A stretch of 64,000 bases of DNA from Anagrus nilaparvatae (taxonomy: Eukaryota; Arthropoda; Insecta; Hymenoptera; Mymaridae), in the NCBI GenBank assembly GCA_022575985.1, contig JAKSXM010000014.1, positions 13,144,001-13,208,000 on the forward strand, given 5' to 3'. A program made the position numbers and the translations under genes. Of the stretch, positions 34,908 through 43,139 are shown one piece after another; position 1 is the first letter of the stretch, and the number at the start of each line of letters is the position of its first letter. Below the pieces are notes generated by a model, which saw only the letters and a list, made by a program, of their open reading frames with translations, was not told the DNA's origin and ran no database searches.

Positions 34908-35299
34908 TATCAAAATTTAAAAATTTAAAAGTTGAAAAAAGACCTTCGTTTAAGAAAGGAGACCATGTACGAATTAGTCGAACAAAAGGCACGTTCGAAA
35001 AAGGTTATGAAGCGAATTGGAGTGAAGAGATTTTTAAAGTGTGGAAGGTCTTACAACGCCAACATTTATTTATTTACAAACTCATAGATCTTGACAAAGA
35101 AATTATCGACGGAATTTTTTACAAAGAGGAATTAAATTTAGTTGGTACAGAAAGGTTAAACCAAAATCAACAATTTTTAGTGAAAGAAGTTATTAAATCG
35201 AGAGGACGAGGTGATAATAAAGAAGTTTATGTCAGCTGGGTAGGATATCCTAAAAAATTTAATTCATGGATAAAAGCTTCAGAAATTAATAACCTTTAG
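34904..35299 (+). CDS. integrase C-terminal part: SH3-like DNA-binding domain plus chromodomain
   Basis: 131 residues. FKKGDHVRISRTKGTFEKGY and NWSEEIFKV form the SH3-like integrase tail. A chromodomain follows: FLVKEVIKSRG, then VYVSWVGYPKKFNSWIKAS, with the usual W..W aromatic positions. In other Polintons these are fused to the catalytic core. Here the ATG overlaps the integrase TGA as ATGA and the frame is -1. Either a single-base indel broke one gene, or the ATGA junction allows reinitiation or frameshifting. The chromodomain would steer integration to modified histone tails, a fair fit with a satellite target. Confidence 0.9.
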   Translation: MISKFKNLKVEKRPSFKKGDHVRISRTKGTFEKGYEANWSEEIFKVWKVLQRQHLFIYKLIDLDKEIIDGIFYKEELNLVGTERLNQNQQFLVKEVIKSRGRGDNKEVYVSWVGYPKKFNSWIKASEINNL

Positions 35300-35304
35300 A
35301 AATA

Positions 35305-36108
35305 ATGGAAAACTTGGACGATTTTTATTTGGTTCTCCCAAGCAACAGTAGCATGAAATATTATGATAATACTACAACAAAATTTACAACTCATCTAGAA
35401 CGAGAAATTAAATTGCAAGGTAGTTGGAGTGTAGGTATTTCGGAAATTCATTTACCTCAGACTATAATTCATCTTCAATCAGCAGAATCACAAGTTGGTT
35501 TCATATTCGACGCAACCGATTTAAGTTCGGAAAATACGACATGGTTTAGGCATGGTATTTATGAGAATATAGACGCTTTGGCAACAGAAATAAATTCTTA
35601 CGCTAAAATTAGTGAACATCAACAATTTATAAAGTCCAATTATATTCGAGGCTATTGGTGCTTTCGCAGAACATGTAAATGCCTTAAACCTCACAGATCA
35701 TATTTCAACCGAAAAATTATACAAATATTTGGTCTTGATGAGTCAATTACAGATGAATCAGGAAGAATTTATGTTGAAACAAATAATGAAGATAATATTA
35801 TTGAAGCAGTTCACCCAGGGTGTCTCTTAAGGGCTTTACCAAATACAATATTTATTTATTCAGATATCTGTACACCTTATAATGTTGGGGATAGTAGATC
35901 TTCATTATTAAGAATTGTATCGATTAATTTGGCAAAATACGTTTTTGGGAATTCTATTGTAAAATCATTTACACCAGTTCATTATTTTCCCGTTATTTCA
36001 AATAGTTTTCAGAATATTTCTATAGACATAAGAGATCAATTTGGAGAACCTATCGCATTTGAGTTTGGGACTTTGACGATTAAGCTTCATTTTAAGAGAG
36101 ACCATTAA
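35305..36108 (+). CDS. minor capsid (penton-like) protein
   Basis: 267 residues, size and ends matching the Polinton minor capsid protein with a predicted single jelly-roll. The N-terminus has FYLVLPSNSSMKYYDNTTTKFTTHL and SWSVGISEIHLP. The C-terminus has YSDICTPYNVGD, LLRIVSI, FTPVHYFPV, IDIRDQFGEPIAF and GTLTIKLHFKR, the strand-rich tail conserved in the family. It would form capsid vertices with the major capsid protein. Its stop and the next start overlap as TAATG. Confidence 0.85.
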   Translation: MENLDDFYLVLPSNSSMKYYDNTTTKFTTHLEREIKLQGSWSVGISEIHLPQTIIHLQSAESQVGFIFDATDLSSENTTWFRHGIYENIDALATEINSYAKISEHQQFIKSNYIRGYWCFRRTCKCLKPHRSYFNRKIIQIFGLDESITDESGRIYVETNNEDNIIEAVHPGCLLRALPNTIFIYSDICTPYNVGDSRSSLLRIVSINLAKYVFGNSIVKSFTPVHYFPVISNSFQNISIDIRDQFGEPIAFEFGTLTIKLHFKRDH

Positions 36109-36608
36109 TGGCTTACACAACATACAATAGCTATCAAGTTGGGGGAAATGGAAGTGTAGGGGTCAAAAATATATATGTTGGTTCACGATTTCAAAGAGGC
36201 CATGGTATAGGAGCGTTTTTAGGAGGCTTATTACGTACTGTTTTACCTTATATTAAATCAGGGGCTAGATACGTAGGAAAAGAAGCTTTTAACGCTGGTA
36301 TTAATGTCATTGACGATGTTGAAAGTAAAGGAGCTAATTTTAATGAAGCTTTAAAAGAAAGATCCAAGGAGTCGCTTAAAAATTTAAAGAGAAAAGCTAC
36401 AGAAAAAATGGGGGATATAATGCAAGGCAGAGGATATAAAAGAGGTGTTACAAAGAAAAAACGTCAGTCTGTTAAAAAACGTACCAAGAGAAAGAAGAAG
36501 CCTGTGAAACGAATAAATTCCAAAAAACCTAAAAAGAAGACTAAAAATAAAAAGAAAAGTACTAAAAAGCAAAACTTAAAAATTAAGGATATTTTTGGAC
36601 TACGATAA
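36108..36608 (+). CDS. small basic core-like protein with N-terminal amphipathic segment
   Basis: 166 residues. Residues 29-70 (QRGHGIGAFLGG, then LLRTVLPYIKSGARYVGKEA) form a glycine-rich amphipathic stretch conserved in many Polintons and reminiscent of adenovirus pVI/pX-type minor proteins. Residues 111-155 are nearly all Lys/Arg, as expected for DNA condensation. Two adenovirus-protease-type sites are present: QVGG/N at 10-13 and MQGR/G at 105-108. The second would release the basic tail. It begins inside the previous stop (TAATG) and ends inside the next start (TAATG). Function is inferred from composition and context. Confidence 0.75.
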   Translation: MAYTTYNSYQVGGNGSVGVKNIYVGSRFQRGHGIGAFLGGLLRTVLPYIKSGARYVGKEAFNAGINVIDDVESKGANFNEALKERSKESLKNLKRKATEKMGDIMQGRGYKRGVTKKKRQSVKKRTKRKKKPVKRINSKKPKKKTKNKKKSTKKQNLKIKDIFGLR

Positions 36609-37921
36609 TGGCTTTTTTACATTCTCATTCAGATGCATGTCTGAAGACTGAACTAAATCTCTTTGAACTACCGCCTACGCAAACAGCTATCGATAGTTCT
36701 TTGTTTATGAACTATAATCCTGTTTCGGCAATAGCAGATAATGCACCAATTGAATTTTTTGTTCCTGCTTCAGACGATTATCTGGATTTAGCTCATACAA
36801 TGTTAAGTGTAAGGTTGCAAATTACTCCTAATCATGCAGCAGACAATAGTAAAGTTGCACCAGTCAATAATTTGCTTCATTCATTATTTAATCAAATTGA
36901 TGTTTTTTTCAATCACAAACTCGTTTCTCAGTCTAATAATTCTTACGCTTACAGAGCTTATATCGAAACTTTGTTAAACTACGGTGACGAAGCTAAGAAA
37001 AGTCATTTAACAACCTCATTATGGTTTAAAGATACTCCCTCTTTTATGGATATCGCTGCAGCTGTGGGAACTAATCAAGGTATAAAAAAACGTCAAGAAT
37101 TTACATTAGCATCTAAAACAATAGATTTAGTGGGCCACCTTCATTGTGATGTGTTTAATCAAGATCGCTTCTTACTGAACGGCGTAGATCTTAGGATTCG
37201 GCTCATTCGTTCTAGTAACGAATTTTGTTTGATTGATACAAGTGACGATGGCAAATTTAGTATTAATTTGACAGAAGCATCACTCACAATTCGTAGAGTA
37301 AAAATTAGTCCAGGAGTATTACTAGCCCACGCAAATACTCTTGCCAAATCTACTGCTAAGTATCCTATTTGCAGAGTTGAAGTTAAATCATTTACACTAC
37401 ATACAGGTGTAAACGGCGAGACGATAGATAATGTGATATTAGGGGTTCTCCCTAAAAGACTTATTATAGGGTTTGTAGAAAACAAAGCTTTCAACGGCGA
37501 TAGAAAAAAGAATCCGTTTAATTTTCAACATTTTGGTCTTAATTATTTGTCTCTTCACGTTGACGGAACTCAGATCCCTAATAGACCCCTCCAACCGAAT
37601 TTTGAGGGTAATAATGCTGCTTATGTAGATAGTTATTTAACTCTCTTTACTGGTGGAGGAATTCACTTTTTAAATGAAGGTAATGGTATAGATAGAGAAG
37701 CATACAGCAAAGGATATTCGCTTTTTGCTTTCGATTTGACACCTGACTTATCAGCTAATTTCACAAGTCATTGGAACCTAGTTAAACATGGTACTGTTAG
37801 ATTAGAAGTCAGATTTGCCAGGGCTCTTGAACGTACTGTGAATTGTATAGTTTATGCAGAATATGATAACTTAATAGAAATCGATTCAAGTCGTCAAGTA
37901 GTAGCTGATTTCAACTCTTAA
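36608..37921 (+). CDS. major capsid protein, double jelly-roll
   Basis: 437 residues. The opening LNLFELPPTQTAIDSSLFMNY and IEFFVPASDDYLDLAHTMLSV is the signature of the Polinton major capsid protein, predicted to be a double jelly-roll like those of adeno-like and PRD1-like viruses. The middle carries VFFNHKLVSQSNNSYAYRAY and the C-terminus a strand-rich region ending NLIEIDSSRQ. The full-length frame has no breaks. Trimers would build the capsid shell. It starts within the TAATG junction and is followed 19 bp later by the protease. Confidence 0.9.
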   Translation: MAFLHSHSDACLKTELNLFELPPTQTAIDSSLFMNYNPVSAIADNAPIEFFVPASDDYLDLAHTMLSVRLQITPNHAADNSKVAPVNNLLHSLFNQIDVFFNHKLVSQSNNSYAYRAYIETLLNYGDEAKKSHLTTSLWFKDTPSFMDIAAAVGTNQGIKKRQEFTLASKTIDLVGHLHCDVFNQDRFLLNGVDLRIRLIRSSNEFCLIDTSDDGKFSINLTEASLTIRRVKISPGVLLAHANTLAKSTAKYPICRVEVKSFTLHTGVNGETIDNVILGVLPKRLIIGFVENKAFNGDRKKNPFNFQHFGLNYLSLHVDGTQIPNRPLQPNFEGNNAAYVDSYLTLFTGGGIHFLNEGNGIDREAYSKGYSLFAFDLTPDLSANFTSHWNLVKHGTVRLEVRFARALERTVNCIVYAEYDNLIEIDSSRQVVADFNS

Positions 37922-37940
37922 ATTAATTTCAAAACAAAAA

Positions 37941-38486
37941 ATGAATACCTTACAACTTGAAAGAGTTTTACAAGGGATAAAGGCTAATACTATAGGGGTA
38001 TATGCTTCTGATCGAATACCCATTACCTTATGCCGTCCTTCAGCCATAGTTATGAATACTCAAGAGCATTGGAAAAGTGGTTTGCACTGGGTTGCCCTAT
38101 ATATTAATAAAAACGGTCAAGGATTCTATTTTGACAGTTATGGGATGCCTCCTTACATATCTTATCATACTGAACGAATCCGAAGAAATTGTATTACATA
38201 CAAATGGAATGAAAAACAGCTTCAAGGCTATACTTCAAAAGTTTGTGGACAATATTGTGTTGTTTTTCTATATTATATGGTTCAAGGTGGTAGTTTAAAA
38301 GGATTTAACAAAATTTTTTCTAGTTCTACTAGAAATAATGATGTTTTAGTATTAAGAATTTATAATAAAATATTAAATAACAATAAGAAAAAATATCAAT
38401 TTAATAATAAATATCCTTTAGATAATTCTATAGGAGCAGGTTTATATATTCAATCTTGTACTTCTAAAATATGTAAGAATAAATAA
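37941..38486 (+). CDS. adenovirus-type cysteine maturation protease
   Basis: 181 residues. The catalytic set of the adenain (C5-like) family is visible: H49 in GLHWVALY, D65 in FYFDSYG, the oxyanion Q95 in LQGYTSKV and the nucleophile C102 in VCGQYCVVFL. The Q-to-C distance of 7 matches adenovirus protease. It would mature capsid and core precursors; candidate sites are present in the 145- and 166-residue proteins. Last gene of the plus-strand block; AATAAA overlaps the stop at 38482 and recurs at 38495. Confidence 0.92.
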   Translation: MNTLQLERVLQGIKANTIGVYASDRIPITLCRPSAIVMNTQEHWKSGLHWVALYINKNGQGFYFDSYGMPPYISYHTERIRRNCITYKWNEKQLQGYTSKVCGQYCVVFLYYMVQGGSLKGFNKIFSSSTRNNDVLVLRIYNKILNNNKKKYQFNNKYPLDNSIGAGLYIQSCTSKICKNK

Positions 38487-38717
38487 AAGCTTTTAAATAA
38501 AACCAAATGTTGTTATTATTATTATTATTAACCTAATTCAATTTTCCTTTTTTTCCTTATACATTTATTTAAATAAGCTAGGATCCATGGGCTGTCTAGG
38601 TAAGAAAATCAATAAAAACAATAATTTACAATAAAATTTTGTTTATTTTTTATTTTATTTAAAAAAAAAATTCATACATTGTAGACAAAATATAAAAAAT
38701 TATTAAAAATATTAGAA
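38487..38717. terminator. convergent 3' ends with polyadenylation signals on both strands
   Basis: The plus-strand protease and the minus-strand gene end tail to tail here. AATAAA is present on the plus strand at 38482 and 38495, and as TTTATT (minus strand) near 38640-38655. Otherwise AT-rich with a short ATT repeat. Confidence 0.5.
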
Positions 38718-39629
38718 TTATTTTTTTTCGATTTCATCTTGAGTATTTTCGTTTGGAACCTTTTCGTCAATTGATTTTTCTTTAAGAATTTCTTCGTGAT
38801 CTAAGGTACTATTTGCATACCTTTCTTTAAATATATTTAATAAACTATTAACTTCAAAAGATAACATTTCACGAGTTAATAGACGATTTAGATATTCTAA
38901 AATTGCTGGAGTATCGTCGTATATTCCAATAAAGCCTTCAATTTCTTCCATTCTTTCATAACACAATTTTCTGAATAAAAAAATATCTTTGAACATTTCT
39001 GGTCGTTGTTGTAGTCTAATTTCGTCAAAGTAATTTATCATGGCTTCTAAGATTTTGGAGCATTCTATTTTTATATGTTCTAGTAAATCAATTTTCGTAA
39101 GTACACTATCAGCGATTCTCCTAATTCCTTCAAAAGTTGTTTCTTGCATTATGTTTGTTGGAGGTGCAGATGTCCTACGTCTCTTAGCTATAGGAGCAGC
39201 ATCATTCATCAAAGGTCTTTCTTCTAATAATAGTGCCTTTTTACTGTATGAAGTAGTAAAAGATAAATCAAACCCTCGACCATATATTTTAACAGGGCTC
39301 CCCATCTGAGCATAAGTAACGGTATCTCCGAAATACGCATCGATGACATCAAAATGATGATTGAATTCCATCCAGCTAGGTTTGTCAAAACTTATTGGTT
39401 TAGAAGATGCCCCTGTTATTTGTATGACTGTAATAAATTCTTGACCTCTTAAAGTAAGTCCTACTGTAATGCTTTTTGAATCAGACTTGTTTAATGCATA
39501 AGTACTACCACATATAAGATTTGGAAAGTCCTTAAATTTTTCTTGAGATTCCATTACTCCTTCTTTACATTTTTCATTACAACCAACAACATCTCGACTA
39601 AATTTAAGATTATTCCTTGGCATAGCCAT
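38718..39629 (-). CDS. unrecognised Polinton protein, possibly PC4-like ssDNA/coactivator fold
   Basis: The open frame extends to 39704. I place the start at the ATG at 39629 (or 39623), because a TATA/Inr pair puts transcription start at 39680, inside the longer frame. That gives about 303 residues. Residues 75-125 of the long frame (KSITVGLTLRGQEFITVIQI, then ISFDKPSWMEFNHHFDVIDAYF) show alternating strands followed by W and a helix, similar in plan to PC4-type domains. KRRR at 174-177 is a likely nuclear localisation signal. The rest is helical and acid-rich. It is the only gene on this strand and the only one besides the first with its own TATA promoter, so an early regulatory or DNA-binding role is reasonable. 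Family assignment is tentative. Confidence 0.6.
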   Translation of the reverse strand: MAMPRNNLKFSRDVVGCNEKCKEGVMESQEKFKDFPNLICGSTYALNKSDSKSITVGLTLRGQEFITVIQITGASSKPISFDKPSWMEFNHHFDVIDAYFGDTVTYAQMGSPVKIYGRGFDLSFTTSYSKKALLLEERPLMNDAAPIAKRRRTSAPPTNIMQETTFEGIRRIADSVLTKIDLLEHIKIECSKILEAMINYFDEIRLQQRPEMFKDIFLFRKLCYERMEEIEGFIGIYDDTPAILEYLNRLLTREMLSFEVNSLLNIFKERYANSTLDHEEILKEKSIDEKVPNENTQDEIEKK

Positions 39630-39676
39630 TATGAAAACTTTGTAGATAGAACAGTTGACTAAGTAATTTGAAATCT

Positions 39677-39711
39677 TACTGACGCTCCTCAACAAAATTC
39701 CCATATTTATA
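39677..39711 (-). promoter_or_regulatory. TATA box plus initiator for the minus-strand Polinton gene
   Basis: On the minus strand TATAAATA (39711-39704) is followed by TCAGTA (39682-39677). The initiator A is 31 bp after the first T of the TATA box, the canonical arthropod arrangement. It decides in favour of the downstream ATG at 39629. Confidence 0.65.
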
Positions 39712-39980
39712 CAAATTTTGAAAAAAAGAAGTAGGGTTAATTTACCTCTCTCTTAAATTTTATGCCTGTTTTAACATTATTGTACCCCCACTAAATGTAA
39801 GGATTACTATGATTCGTCGAGAATTCAGTACTGTTCAGGGTTTTCAAAAAGAGTAGGGATAAAAATAGAGCATTCCTATACAGCTATATAATAGTCTTAT
39901 TTTTCTTATAATAAATCAATATATATATATATGACAGATGATTGACAGTACTTATCTAAACAAAACCCTATAGTTGTCCT
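39712..39980. other. Polinton right non-coding region
   Basis: AT-rich sequence between the minus-strand promoter and the right terminal repeat, with a short (TA)n at about 39920-39932. No gene. Confidence 0.55.
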
Positions 39981-40095
39981 ATGATTGACAGGTCTAAAGA
40001 TAACGACCTATATTTGTTTTACTGTCGGCTTTTGGGGCTTTGATCTTTTCAACACTTATGACGTCACGACGCCCTCAAACATGCCTGGAACTACT
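39981..40095. repeat. Polinton right terminal inverted repeat
   Basis: Inverse of 23822-23949, with the same ordered blocks and the TGACGTCA palindrome at the same 29-bp distance from the end (40059-40066). Confidence 0.9.
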
Positions 40096-40101
40096 AGTAT
40101 A
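40096..40101. repeat. Polinton target-site duplication, right (AGTATA)
   Basis: AGTATA, identical to 23816-23821. The satellite phrase GTTTCTGCTAAATTCAATAC resumes directly after it. Confidence 0.95.
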
Positions 40102-40140
40102 GTTTCTGCTAAATTCAATACTATTATTTCAATGGATAAA
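40102..40140 (+). repeat. stub of the 114-bp satellite right of the Polinton
   Basis: GTTTCTGCTAAATTCAATAC and ATTTCAATGG complete the monomer cut by the Polinton. The array stops within 40 bp, so the Polinton sits at its very edge. Confidence 0.8.
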
Positions 40141-40209
40141 CCCAATAATTCAGTAAATCGGACTCTGAGTCTTTTTTTTGCTATTTATTTTTAATGAATA
40201 CATTAAATA

Positions 40210-40444
40210 AAAAACAAAAAAAAATCGGCTTTAGAAAAGCGTTTAATAAATACAATGCATTTTGTTTTTTATATATTTTGATACAAACCATTTTAAGATA
40301 TGAAGTGAAGAAAATGCCCAATTTTTGAGTTTTTAAATTTTGTACTTCTTAGCTTTAAACAGTTGTAACTCTGTGCCGTGAGCTAAAATTAAAAAAAAAG
40401 CGTCAACTCGATAGCATTTTTTACAAGGAGTAATTTGCACCGAA
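40210..40444 (-). repeat. right copy of the inverted repeat bracketing the satellite
   Basis: Reverse complement matches 15605-15850: TGCAAATTACTCCTTG, AAAATGCTATCGAGTTGACG, AGCTCACGGCACAGAGTTAC and AACTGTTTAAAGCTAAGAA. Confidence 0.65.
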
Positions 40445-42060
40445 GCTCTTTTGTTTTATATATGAAATGACTTAAAAATTTGAATATGAAATAATATAGA
40501 CATTGGCAGTCCTAAGAATAATAAAAAAAAAAAAAATTTTTTAAATTTAACTGTATAGTAAAATTCATATTGTCTGTTTACAATATGAAAAAACTACAAT
40601 AATTTCAATCTGTATTTCTGGCTATTTTATATATGAAAAATTGAAAAAATTTCACTATGTAATAATATAGATATAGGCAGTCCTAAGAATGAAAAAAAAA
40701 ATAAAAATATTTAACTGTATAGTAAAATTCATATTGGTGGTTTACAATATGAAAAAACTAAAAAATTTACCATCTATATTGTTGGCTATTTATATATGAA
40801 AAAACTCAAAAAATTTCACTATGAAATAAGATAGTTATCGGCAGTCCTAAGAATAAAAAAAACAAAAATTTAAAAAATTTAATTGTATAGTAAAGTTCAT
40901 ATTGGCTGTTTACGATATGAAAATACTACAAAAATTTACTCGCATGGAAAAAAATGAGGTATTACATCCAAATTAAAAAAAAAAAAAAGTACCTGGAGAT
41001 TTTTTGGTGAAATAAATTTTATAAAAAAAATAGGTCTTAATGTCATACTGGTTGTGAAATATCACCGGTGACAGTGCTACATACATACATACATACATTC
41101 ACACACACACATGCATACTTTTTTTTAAAACTGGTTTTTTAGCATCCTGAGGTCTCAAAACGTGCGTATATGTCAAAAAATGAGAAATAAACATTTTACC
41201 TAAAACAATGGGTCCTCTATGAGGAACCAAAATTATAAATATTTCACTCTAGAGTAAAATTAATATTGATTCTCTGCAATATAAAAAACAGCAAAAATTT
41301 CAATCTATATTGTTAATTGTTTTATATAGGAAAAAACTCAAAAATTACACCATATATAGAGTACAATGGATATCGGCTGTCCTATTTATGAAAACATTAT
41401 AAAAATTATAAAAGTTTATAAAAAATATTATAAAAGTTTCACTCGATAGTAAAATTCATATTGATTGTCTACAATATGAAAAAACTGAAAAAATTTCAAT
41501 CTATATTGTTGACCTTTTTAATATATGAAAAATCCCAAAAAATTTCACTATAAAGTAAAATAGATATCTTCTGTCCTATTTATGAACAAAAAAAAATCAT
41601 AAATATTTCGCTCTAGGGTAAAATTCATATTGATTGTCTACAATATAAAAAAACAGCAAAAATTTCAATCTATATTGTTTTATATATGGAAAACACCAAA
41701 AATTTTACCATAGAGTAAAATGGATATCGGCTATACTATTTATGAAAAAACATAAAATATAAAAATTTCACTCAATAGTAAAATTTATATTGGCTGTCTA
41801 CATTATAAAAAAAATTCAAAATTTTCAATCTATATTGTTGGCTGTTTTATTTATGAAAAAGCTAAAAAAATTTCACCATAGAGTGAAATGGATATCGCCT
41901 GTCCTATTTATGAAGAATAAAAAATTATAAAAATTTCATTCTATAGTCATATTCATATTTATTGTCTACAATATCAGTTGTGATGTGTATGAAAATTGAA
42001 AATATTCAAATATTCATTGTCTACAGTATGAAAAAAACTACAAATTTTGTTAAAAAAACT
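40445..42060. repeat. degenerate satellite, about 165-bp unit
   Basis: AGTAAAATTCATATTG with GTTTACAATATGAAAAAACT, CAATCTATATTGTTGGCTG, then a GATATCGGCAGTCCTA.GAAT block recur near 40557, 40723, 40890, 41250, 41448, 41618, 41780 and 41945. Spacing is 162-198 bp apart from one interrupted gap. It may be the tandem core of the Helitron whose 3' end lies just beyond. Confidence 0.7.
40935..41235 (-). repeat. dispersed repeat with GGTTCCTC..GAGGACC hairpin and CA/CATA microsatellite
   Basis: Interrupts the 165-bp satellite. Its reverse complement matches 45000-45310 throughout: the GAGGAACC hairpin, GCACGTTTTG.GACC, GCTAAAAAACC.GTTTT, the microsatellite, GGTGATATTTCACAA and GGATGTAATACCTCATTT. 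Confidence 0.75.
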
Positions 42061-42348
42061 GCATATTACTATATTTTATTTTCAATTATTATTTATTATC
42101 AATAATTATTTATGTTATAAAATATACCTCATTAGTTATAAATATTTATAAATAATCATGTAACTTTTTCTTAATATGAATTATAAAATTGTTTTGTTAA
42201 TTTTAGAAGTATAAAATTAATTCTGTTCTCATTCATTTTTAAATAAAATTAAATTGCATTTTAATCATGTATGATTAAATTTATTATAATTAACTACATA
42301 TGATTAAAATATAAAAAAATTAATGCACAAGAGTTTTTATTTGGTTAA

Positions 42349-42376
42349 GCCGAGCATCGCGAGGCCAATCAGCTAG
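42349..42376 (+). mobile_element. Helitron-type 3' terminus
   Basis: GCCGAGCATCGCGAGGC (42349-42365) can fold into a GC-rich hairpin with a 3-nt loop and tandem G-A mismatches. CCAATCAG follows, then CTAG before a T. A hairpin a few bases ahead of CTRR, with insertion before T, is the Helitron 3' end. The 5' TC end was not found; the 165-bp tandem array upstream may belong to it. Confidence 0.5.
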
Positions 42377-42493
42377 TATATATAATATAGACATATAGAT
42401 ATATATTAGAGTGGTACTAAAATTGGAGTTAAAAAAAAAACTTTGTTCCCCGGGTTTTTCCGTGAACTTTTGATCATAAAGTCCCCAGCTCTA

Positions 42494-42680
42494 TACACTG
42501 GGAATGAATTGGTTGGGCGAGAAGACAAATTGCAGGCGTCTCGCCCCACTAATATTTATGTATCTCGCGAGCAAAATTTTCGGCTTCTCAGACGCCAAAA
42601 TTATTTGCTCTCGAGACGAAGCGCGCGCAGTTGCCTAGCGTAACTCTTCCTATACATATTTTAAGCATATACTATAAATG
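42494..42680 (+). repeat. left copy of a moderately GC-rich repeat (inverse at 54950-55137)
   Basis: TACACTGGGAATGAATTGG, GCAGGCGTCTCGCCCCACTA, ATCTCGCGAGCAAAATTTTC, TTGCTCTCGAGACGAAGCG and TTGCC recur inverted at 54950-55137, about 93% identical. Small open frames inside (42443-42643 and others) are by-products. The pair flanks the 11-kb element. Confidence 0.75.
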
Positions 42681-42795
42681 TTATGTAGTTTGTTAATGAA
42701 AATATTTTTGTGTTTATTATAAACTTGTTATTTTAAACTTTAAACTAGACCCTTTTTAATAAAAATGTTATATAAATAAATAAATAATAATAGTT

Positions 42796-43010
42796 TATAA
42801 AAGTAGTAATCTAAAACTTAAAAAAAAATTTTTCAATTTACTTTTTCAATTCACTTTTTTTTAAAATAAAATTAGTAAAAACCTCGTGCTTTTGAAAAAA
42901 ATACAAATTTTCTCGTGTTTATTATAAACTTGTTATTTTTTTTACTAATATTATTTAAAAAAAAGGTGAATTGAAAAAGCAAATTTAAATTTTTTTTTAA
43001 AGTTTTAGAT
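42796..43010. repeat. small palindrome beside the 11-kb element
   Basis: GTAGTAATCTAAAACTT, then AATTTACTTTTTCAATTCAC, is mirrored by GTGAATTGAAAAAGCAAATTT and AAGTTTTAGATTACTA. Arms about 75 bp. Confidence 0.55.
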
Positions 43011-43139
43011 TACTACCCTCACGGAACAAGACGATTCAAAACGGTTAAAAAGGTTATCGCATTTAACCGTACAAAATGTTGACGATTGAAAACGATTAAA
43101 TTTAATCGTTTTTAATCGTCCGTAATAATTTTAATAGTT

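Larger units (their letters stand above)
23822..40095 (+). mobile_element. Polinton/Maverick, 16,274 bp, complete ends
   Basis: The termini begin AGTAGTTCC on both sides and are inverted repeats, about 80% identical over the first 80 bp. An exact 6-bp duplication AGTATA surrounds them, as established for Polintons (AG...CT ends, 6-bp TSD). The contents are protein-primed PolB, packaging ATPase, retroviral-type integrase with chromodomain, major and minor capsid proteins and adenovirus-type protease, plus five or so accessory genes. All genes but one lie on the plus strand. At least two reading frames are damaged, so this copy may not be autonomous, but length and order are intact. It inserted into a 114-bp satellite unit. 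Confidence 0.97.

Noticed and set aside
34896..34912. Canonical -1 ribosomal slippery heptamer at the integrase junction
   Set aside because: The sequence GTGAAAACATGA does not fit X XXY YYZ in the zero frame; reinitiation or a simple indel is more likely.
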